Below, piece after piece: positions 5,692 to 10,374 of a DNA stretch of 10,374 nucleotides. The first letter of the stretch is position 1. The number at the start of each line of letters is the position of its first letter. The stretch spans positions 1 to 10,374 of the forward strand of contig DGVT01000066.1 of NCBI GenBank assembly GCA_002395965.1, read 5' to 3'. Source of the stretch: Porphyromonadaceae bacterium UBA4277. Lineage in GTDB: Bacteria > Bacteroidota > Bacteroidia > Bacteroidales > Muribaculaceae. The position numbers and the translations under genes are program-made. The notes under the pieces are model-generated. The model ran no database searches. It saw only the letters and a list, made by a program, of their open reading frames with translations, and had not been told where the DNA came from.

Positions 5692-6942
5692 TTATCGAGC
5701 GGCACGCCGGTATAGTATAATGGCGATTATCATGTAGAGGAAGTTGGGTATCCACATTGCCACTCTGGCCGATGTGTAGCCCGACACGCAAAATGTGCTC
5801 GTAACGGTCATGAACAAAATGTAGGAGAAACTGAGTAGCAATCCTATGCCAATGTTCATGCCCATGCCCCCTCTAACTTTTCGGGATGAGAGTGACATGC
5901 CTATTATAGTGAGAATAAACGCAGCTGCAGTCATTGCAAAGCGCTTCTCATACTCTATCTCAAAGTTTTTGATATTAGCCACACCGCGTTCATGCTGACG
6001 ATTGATGTAGGCTTTCAGCTGTGGCGTTGTGAGTGTTTGTTCGTCGTTTTTGGAAATCAAGAAATCACGAGGCTCGATGCCGAGCAGAGTGTCGAGTGTG
6101 GAGCCTGTGGTCATGGTCTCTTTCAATCCGTCAAACCGCCGCAGAGTCCAGTTGCGCAGCGTCCATCGTCCCAGAGAGTCGTAGCGAATGTTTTCGGCCA
6201 TGAGCTTCGAGCGCAGGCTTTTTCCGTCGTATTCATCAAGCGAAAATCTATACCCGCTTTTGGAAATATTATCATACCTTGACATATATGCCATCACGCC
6301 GTCTTTAACTTGCAACTGGATGTTGTCGCCATACACCACAGCTTTATTGTTAACCCAACGGTTGGTATAGGCTATGCGCTGAACTGTGGCCGGTGGAATT
6401 ACGTAGGCAGCAAGCACATAGCTGCTGACAGCAATAACTGTGGCGCTCACCATGTAGGGCACGAGGAGCCTCTTGAAACTAATGCCACTTGACAGCATTG
6501 CGATAATCTCGCTGCGGTCGGCCAGTCGCGATGTGAAGAATATTACCGATATGAATGTGAACAGCGGACTGAACTGGCTCATAACGAATGGCAAGAAATT
6601 CATGAAATACTGGAATACCGTGTCCTTTAACGGTGCAGTGAGAACGGCATCAAGTTTCTCATTAATGTCAAACATTATCACTATGGCCATCAGCAGCAAA
6701 ATTGCAAACAGATAAGTGCCAAGGAAATTCTTGATGATATACCAGTCAAACCTCTTGATCAGTGGCTTGCGCAGTTTCTCTTTTTTAGGCTTGGGTTTAG
6801 CGGGATGCGCAGGCGCAGCATTGCCGTCCGAACTGTCGTCAATGTCTTTCACGGGCAATGCCGTAGCACAGGCAATGTTTTTGTCCGACAATGGCTGCTG
6901 CTTGCTGTCTTCGGGTGATATGTTGATGCTTTGGGTGCTCAA
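5692..6942 (-). CDS. LptF/LptG (YjgP/YjgQ) family permease with long N-terminal tail
   Basis: Family members form the inner-membrane part of the LptBFG exporter that pulls lipopolysaccharide out of the membrane toward the periplasmic bridge. The 416-residue protein has the expected plan: FDWYIIKNFLGTY (65-77), three membrane helices (about 74-92, 115-136, 158-182), a periplasmic beta-rich domain (about 183-335) and three more helices (about 337-353, 362-382, 394-411). Two features are odd. There is no ATG start: the longest frame begins with TTG at 6942, just after an in-frame TAA, and the first internal Met is in helix 1. The 60-residue N-terminal tail is Pro/Lys-rich (HPAKPKPKKEK) and should be cytosolic. 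GTG at codon 31 is another possible start. It follows tgt by 19 nt, so it is probably the last gene of the engB-tgt operon. LptF versus LptG cannot be decided here. Confidence 0.88.
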   Translation of the reverse strand: MSTQSINISPEDSKQQPLSDKNIACATALPVKDIDDSSDGNAAPAHPAKPKPKKEKLRKPLIKRFDWYIIKNFLGTYLFAILLLMAIVIMFDINEKLDAVLTAPLKDTVFQYFMNFLPFVMSQFSPLFTFISVIFFTSRLADRSEIIAMLSSGISFKRLLVPYMVSATVIAVSSYVLAAYVIPPATVQRIAYTNRWVNNKAVVYGDNIQLQVKDGVMAYMSRYDNISKSGYRFSLDEYDGKSLRSKLMAENIRYDSLGRWTLRNWTLRRFDGLKETMTTGSTLDTLLGIEPRDFLISKNDEQTLTTPQLKAYINRQHERGVANIKNFEIEYEKRFAMTAAAFILTIIGMSLSSRKVRGGMGMNIGIGLLLSFSYILFMTVTSTFCVSGYTSARVAMWIPNFLYMIIAIILYRRAAR

Positions 6943-6961
6943 AACGTTGAATTAAAAGTCG

Positions 6962-8092
6962 TTATAACCGCCGGGTGACGCGCTCCACCATTATAGCTTT
7001 CCAGGCCGGGAAGTCGCCATCGATAATGTGCTTCCTTGCTTCACCCACAAGCCACAGGTAAAACGCCAGGTTGTGAATGCTGGCTATTTGCAATGCTAAC
7101 AGCTCTTCGGCGATGAAAAGATGCCGCAGGTAGGCTTTTGAGTAGATGTGATCGACATATGATGCTCCGTCTTCCTGAATGGGGGTAAAATCATCGGCCC
7201 ATTTCTTGTTGCGCATGTTCATGATGCCGTGCCTGGTAAATAACATCCCATTGCGACCATTGCGCGTGGGCATCACACAATCCATCATGTCAACACCTCG
7301 GTCAATAGCTTCGAGGATATTTGCTGGAGTACCTACGCCCATCAAATACCTTGGTTTGTCTTGAGGTAATATCTCGTTGACCACCTCGATCATTTCATAC
7401 ATTTTCTCGGTAGGCTCACCCACGGCCAGACCGCCTATAGCATTGCCCTCGGCTCCGAGGCTTGCTACGTGCTTTGCTGCATCCTGCCTTAAGTCCTTAT
7501 ATACACATCCTTGAACTATTGGGAAGAAAGCCTGTCTGTGTCCATAATGCGGCTCTGTTTCATTAAAATGCTTCCATCCGCGTTCAAGCCAGTGCTGTGT
7601 GAGACGCAGTGAGCGCTCGGCATAGCTGCGCTCGCTGGTGCCGGGCGGGCACTCGTCAAGCGCCATCATGATATCGCTGCCAATGGTGCGCTGAATGTCC
7701 ACCACTTTCTCGGGTGTGAACAAGTGCTTAGAGCCGTCGATATGACTGCGGAATGTAACGCCTTCGTCGGTCAGCTTGCGATTGGCTGCCAGCGAAAACA
7801 CTTGGAAACCGCCACTGTCGGTGAGAATAGGGCGGTCCCAGCCATTGAATTTATGAAGTCCTCCGGCACGGCCTATGATGTCCATGCCGGGACGAAGATA
7901 CAGGTGATAGGTGTTGCCGAGAATTATCTGTGCTTTAATGTCGTCTTTCAACTCGGGCATATGTACTGCCTTTACAGCACCAAGAGTGCCCACGGGCATG
8001 AAAATGGGCGTCTCGATAGGGCCATGGTCGGTAGTGATGAGTCCGGCGCGTGCCATGCTGCCGGATGCCGTTGCTTTAACTTGAAAATCCAT
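6962..8092 (-). CDS. tgt: Queuine tRNA-ribosyltransferase, lacking the zinc cysteines
   Basis: Tgt replaces guanine at the wobble position (34) of GUN-anticodon tRNAs with a queuosine precursor or queuine. The 376-residue protein has family length and motifs: DSGGFQVFS with Asp92 as general acid/base, VQGC (193-196), GGLAVGEP (220-227), YLMGVGTP (249-256) and DMMDCVMPTRNGRNG with nucleophile Asp271. In most bacterial enzymes a CxCxxC motif plus a His binds zinc near residues 302-333 (E. coli numbering). Here the matching place reads GASYVDHIYSKAYLRHLF (309-326) with no cysteine, although His340 in IASIHNLAFY is kept. I recall the same substitution in other Bacteroidetes Tgt proteins, so it is probably lineage-typical and not damage. 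It lies 7 nt after engB and 19 nt before the permease gene. Confidence 0.95.
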   Translation of the reverse strand: MDFQVKATASGSMARAGLITTDHGPIETPIFMPVGTLGAVKAVHMPELKDDIKAQIILGNTYHLYLRPGMDIIGRAGGLHKFNGWDRPILTDSGGFQVFSLAANRKLTDEGVTFRSHIDGSKHLFTPEKVVDIQRTIGSDIMMALDECPPGTSERSYAERSLRLTQHWLERGWKHFNETEPHYGHRQAFFPIVQGCVYKDLRQDAAKHVASLGAEGNAIGGLAVGEPTEKMYEMIEVVNEILPQDKPRYLMGVGTPANILEAIDRGVDMMDCVMPTRNGRNGMLFTRHGIMNMRNKKWADDFTPIQEDGASYVDHIYSKAYLRHLFIAEELLALQIASIHNLAFYLWLVGEARKHIIDGDFPAWKAIMVERVTRRL

Positions 8093-8099
8093 AAAAGAA

Positions 8100-8711
8100 T
8101 TAATGTTGTGATGAACTCAGTTGTGAATTAATGTGGTCGATATAATTGAGAAGTTCGTCGCGTCCTCTGCCATCCTCGCTGCTGGTGAGGAATATGGGTG
8201 GCAATTCTTCCCAAGTCTTCATTAATTCTTTCTTGTAAGACTCGATGGCAGTGAGCCCGGCAATGCGCCCCAGTTTGTCAAGCTTAGTGAAAACGATGCT
8301 GAACGGGACGCCGTTTTCTCCCAGCCATTGCATGAACTCCATGTCAATCTTTTGAGGTTTGAGCCTGCTGTCGATGAGCACAAAAAGATTGGTCATCTGC
8401 TCGCGCTTCAGGATGTAATTCTTAATAATGCGTTCCAGCGCATCGCGGCTGTCCTTACTTCGTTTTGCATAGCCATAACCGGGCAGATCCACGATATACC
8501 ATTGACCGTTTATCTTAAAATGGTTTATTAGCAATGTCTTTCCGGGTGTTTGAGATGTCTTGGCCAACGCCTTGCGAGCAGTGAGCATATTAATCAATGA
8601 AGACTTACCCACGTTACTTCGGCCGATAAATGCATATTCGGGTAGGGTGGTGTCGGGGCATTTCAGCACGTCGCTGTTGCTAATCTCAAATTCTGCAGTC
8701 TTGATAACCAT
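8100..8711 (-). CDS. engB: Ribosome biogenesis GTP-binding protein EngB (YihA/YsxC)
   Basis: EngB is a small GTPase needed for maturation of the large ribosomal subunit. From ATG 8711 it has 203 residues, normal for the family. G motifs are in order: G1 GRSNVGKSS (30-38), G2 Thr55 in SQTPGKT, G3 DLPGYGYAKR (75-84), G4 TKLD (142-145) and G5 around TSSEDGRG (176-183). The start is fixed by the promoter: a longer frame from TTG 8732 would begin inside the -7 box, so ATG 8711 is the true start. It is the first gene of the apparent operon with tgt and the LptF/G-type permease. Confidence 0.95.
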   Translation of the reverse strand: MVIKTAEFEISNSDVLKCPDTTLPEYAFIGRSNVGKSSLINMLTARKALAKTSQTPGKTLLINHFKINGQWYIVDLPGYGYAKRSKDSRDALERIIKNYILKREQMTNLFVLIDSRLKPQKIDMEFMQWLGENGVPFSIVFTKLDKLGRIAGLTAIESYKKELMKTWEELPPIFLTSSEDGRGRDELLNYIDHINSQLSSSQH

Positions 8712-8729
8712 TACTTGTATAATTTTGTG

Positions 8730-8737
8730 CAAAGGTA
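8730..8737 (-). promoter_or_regulatory. -7 promoter box of the engB-tgt-permease operon
   Basis: TACCTTTG on the minus strand matches TAnnTTTG exactly. Transcription would start about 12 bases before ATG 8711, giving a very short leader. No TTG at the ideal -33 spacing was found; the nearest is about 24 bases upstream. Confidence 0.6.
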
Positions 8738-8787
8738 GTAATTTTTCTTTATATTAATGTGCAATCACCGATAGTAATAGAATAATC

Positions 8788-8827
8788 ACGAGCCAAACAG
8801 ACTCATCTGATCATCTGTTTGGCTCGT
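8788..8827 (-). terminator. Strong hairpin terminator after the C10 peptidase gene
   Basis: Arms 8788-8801 and 8814-8827 are perfectly complementary over 14 bases (core GAGCCAAACAGA), with a 12-base loop. It lies 20 bases past the stop codon at 8848 and is followed on the minus strand by a T-rich stretch. It separates the peptidase transcript from the engB promoter. Confidence 0.75.
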
Positions 8828-8847
8828 TAATAAATATATAACCGAAG

Positions 8848-10236
8848 TTATTGTTTATTCAAGATAATGCTAATGATGGCGTTTACATCATCGATATCAA
8901 CAGCATCGTCATTGTTCAGGTTGGCACGTCCGTCATAATTGTCGGCATTATCTTTACCTAAAATGATGCCGATAACAATATTTACGTCGTCAACATCGAC
9001 AGTGCCGTTACCGTCAACATCGCCAATGATCGAAGGCACGGGCGGCTCCCAACCTTCGGGTGGTTGAATGCCGGTTAGCATTTCGTGATTAGAGTTGAAT
9101 TGGAGTTCATCTCCATCGCGGTGGGTCATGTTCAGTGCGGTAGAAACATACCACCCGTCGCAAGTGCCATACCATCCGAAGTTGAAGTGGAATAAGCCGT
9201 TTCCGTCATAGCCGTCGCAAATGAAAGCATGACCTCCACTGACGTCGCTGGCCGAGTACAGAATGGGGCGTCCGGCGTTAATCTCGGTAATCATCATTGC
9301 TTCCCACTCACTGGTGGTGTAGCCGCTGCCCCACCAGCTGCTCTTGACTACGTCCTTAGCCGTCGCCCGATAGCCAAAGTTGTTAACCATGGCATCAAGC
9401 TGGTCATTCACATAGGCTCCGCTGCCCTCCGGACTATAGCCCATTTCCACAGCTTGGCCACAGTAGCGCGACAACTTAGCCGCTTCTTGTGCCTGGGCAT
9501 CGGTGTAGGCATCCTGCACCAGCACGCTGTTATCCCAGTCCCAGTGGCAGTAGCTGTCGAGCATAAGACTATAGTTGAAAGTAGTGGCCGGCAGGCTGCT
9601 TAACGTTCTTCCAATGTCATAACAATAGAATGACGGAATCACATCGCACGACTGCGGATATTGCCAGAACCTCATCACTTGAGCCATGGCAGTGGCAACG
9701 CAACCCACTACACAATACTCGTTTTGATAGATGGGGCACTGCAGGTAATAGGGCATTTCTTGCCCCCAGGTGCTGGTGATGAGCGGTTGGATAGTTCTTG
9801 CATCTGCCTTTATGCGAGTGGCAGGAACCAGGTCGTCGGCAGTGTAGGCCTGTAAAAATTCAATCTCTTTCTTGTAACTGTCAAGAAGTGACTTGAAGTT
9901 GCAAGGCAGACGATTGTAGTCGATACGACCTTGATCGCTATAACCCAGCACAGGGGTAGCTCGATCTTCACCGGCAACGATTACCCATCCGCCGCCGTCA
10001 ACATTAAAGGCATAGTAGTCGTTAGCTTCGGCAACTGTGGCCGACTTCTCGACGAATGCCAGTGTCAGGCCATTGGCTTTACTTGCCTTAAACTGACCTG
10101 CTGCAACTTGCTTATTAACGAAGTTGCTGGCGGCGCGGCGTGCTGCCGCAACATCTACGTTGCCTGCACTCACTTGAAGTGCCACTGCAGCGCAAATGGT
10201 TACTGGCAACAGTCGGAATAAACGAATATTGTTCAT
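8848..10236 (-). CDS. Secreted C10 family cysteine peptidase (streptopain/interpain-like) with dockerin-like C-terminus
   Basis: C10 peptidases are papain-fold secreted proteases made as inactive proenzymes. From ATG 10236 the protein has 462 residues; the TTG two codons earlier is a less likely start. It has a signal peptide (about 1-24, ending VSAG), a propeptide including the YYAFNVDGGGWVIVAGEDR block typical of the SpeB-like pro-region (about 74-92), and a catalytic domain with Cys179 in VVGCVATAMAQVM, His336 in GGHAFICDGYDG and Trp355 in HFNFGWYG. The tail (405-462) holds two dockerin-like calcium-binding repeats, GDVDGNGTVDVDDVN and NLNNDDAVDIDDVN, each followed by a hydrophobic helix. 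Such tails occur in non-cellulosomal Bacteroidales secreted enzymes, where their partner is unclear. No type IX secretion tail is evident. Likely substrates are host or dietary proteins. Confidence 0.92.
   Translation of the reverse strand: MNNIRLFRLLPVTICAAVALQVSAGNVDVAAARRAASNFVNKQVAAGQFKASKANGLTLAFVEKSATVAEANDYYAFNVDGGGWVIVAGEDRATPVLGYSDQGRIDYNRLPCNFKSLLDSYKKEIEFLQAYTADDLVPATRIKADARTIQPLITSTWGQEMPYYLQCPIYQNEYCVVGCVATAMAQVMRFWQYPQSCDVIPSFYCYDIGRTLSSLPATTFNYSLMLDSYCHWDWDNSVLVQDAYTDAQAQEAAKLSRYCGQAVEMGYSPEGSGAYVNDQLDAMVNNFGYRATAKDVVKSSWWGSGYTTSEWEAMMITEINAGRPILYSASDVSGGHAFICDGYDGNGLFHFNFGWYGTCDGWYVSTALNMTHRDGDELQFNSNHEMLTGIQPPEGWEPPVPSIIGDVDGNGTVDVDDVNIVIGIILGKDNADNYDGRANLNNDDAVDIDDVNAIISIILNKQ
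8872..9022 (-). other. Region encoding the two dockerin-like repeats
   Basis: The C-terminal codons carry two calcium-loop repeats of the pattern DxDxNGxxDxxD: the first intact (Asp406, Asp408, Asn410, Asp417 by ATG numbering), the second with Asn replacing two Asp ligands. Each is followed by a helix with the pattern VNxxIxIIL. Paired loops of this type define the dockerin fold. Confidence 0.7.
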
Positions 10237-10246
10237 AGCCAAAATT

Positions 10247-10269
10247 TTAGATTAATAAATCGAATCTAA
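10247..10269 (-). terminator. Possible weak hairpin between the edge gene and the peptidase gene
   Basis: TTAGATT (10247-10253) and AATCTAA (10263-10269) can pair over seven bases, and on the minus strand a short run ending TTTT follows. It sits between a stop codon and the next ATG, so it could be a weak terminator or a leader structure. The stem is AT-rich and the evidence is thin. Confidence 0.25.
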
Positions 10270-10374
10270 TCACAAATTGGGGTTAATCTTACTCCATTCG
10301 CTGATGGGCGGCACGATGTTGAGCGTTACGAGCTCATCGCGCATCTTGCACAGGTGCTCATAGCTTGCATCGAG
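10270..10374 (-). CDS. C-terminal end of an unidentified protein (partial)
   Basis: The minus strand from the right edge reads as 34 codons then TGA (10270-10272), ending VPPISEWSKINPNL. The codon choice is GC-rich and gene-like, similar to the neighbouring housekeeping genes. The gene begins outside the window. The tail suggests a soluble protein, but I do not recognise the family. Its stop is 33 bases before the peptidase start on the same strand, so the two may be co-transcribed. Confidence 0.55.
   Translation of the reverse strand, partial: LDASYEHLCKMRDELVTLNIVPPISEWSKINPNL

Noticed and set aside
8712..8732. Longer EngB starting at TTG 8732
   Set aside because: That codon is the end of the TACCTTTG promoter box, so it should not be in the transcript.
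9229..9603. Plus-strand 124-codon ORF inside the C10 peptidase gene
   Set aside because: It is antisense to catalytic-domain codons and has no recognisable motifs.
10240..10252. Promoter for the C10 peptidase at TAAAATTTTG on the minus strand
   Set aside because: The spacing does not match TAnnTTTG and it would leave almost no leader before the ATG.

Overview
The window looks like a chromosomal segment of a Bacteroidales bacterium (Bacteroidota), perhaps Muribaculaceae or Prevotellaceae-like. The evidence is promoter boxes of the Bacteroidetes form TAnnTTTG (3757-3764 on +, 3572-3579 and 8730-8737 on -), a C10 cysteine peptidase with a dockerin-like tail, an engB-tgt-LptF/G-type permease operon, and a queuine tRNA-ribosyltransferase of the type without zinc cysteines. 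The family-level guess is inference.

Left third (1-3550): an accessory, mostly AT-rich island, read on the minus strand. From its promoter end it holds a 70-aa secreted protein with one YD-like motif; a chimeric ORF joining a broken copy of a neighbouring gene to the hydrophobic end of what looks like a polymorphic toxin; an overlapping small membrane protein (candidate immunity); a 220-aa exported helical protein; an orphan Rhs-type C-terminal tip carrying a Tae4-like peptidoglycan amidase; and, 10 nt downstream, a 225-aa predicted lipoprotein that is the natural candidate for its immunity protein. A 78-bp direct repeat (69 of 78 identical) brackets the second toxin/immunity pair and shows that the locus has been rearranged. 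The far left (6-207) is a 202-bp element bounded by 15-bp perfect inverted repeats and filled with small hairpins sharing a TTC loop. It looks like a non-autonomous repeat or MITE.

Middle and right (3780-8711): housekeeping genes. A plus-strand ABC-F ATPase converges, with one nucleotide between stop codons, on a minus-strand operon of engB (ribosome assembly GTPase), tgt (queuosine tRNA modification) and an LptF/LptG-family permease (LPS export). The permease has no ATG start and carries a long charged N-terminal tail.

Right end (8848-10374): a secreted C10 (streptopain/interpain-like) peptidase with a two-repeat dockerin-like C-terminus. It is closed off by a 14-bp-stem terminator and preceded by the last 34 codons of an unidentified minus-strand gene.

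The most notable content is the left island: a compact toxin/immunity scrapyard with a cell-wall-degrading effector cut loose from its Rhs core, next to visible recombination scars.
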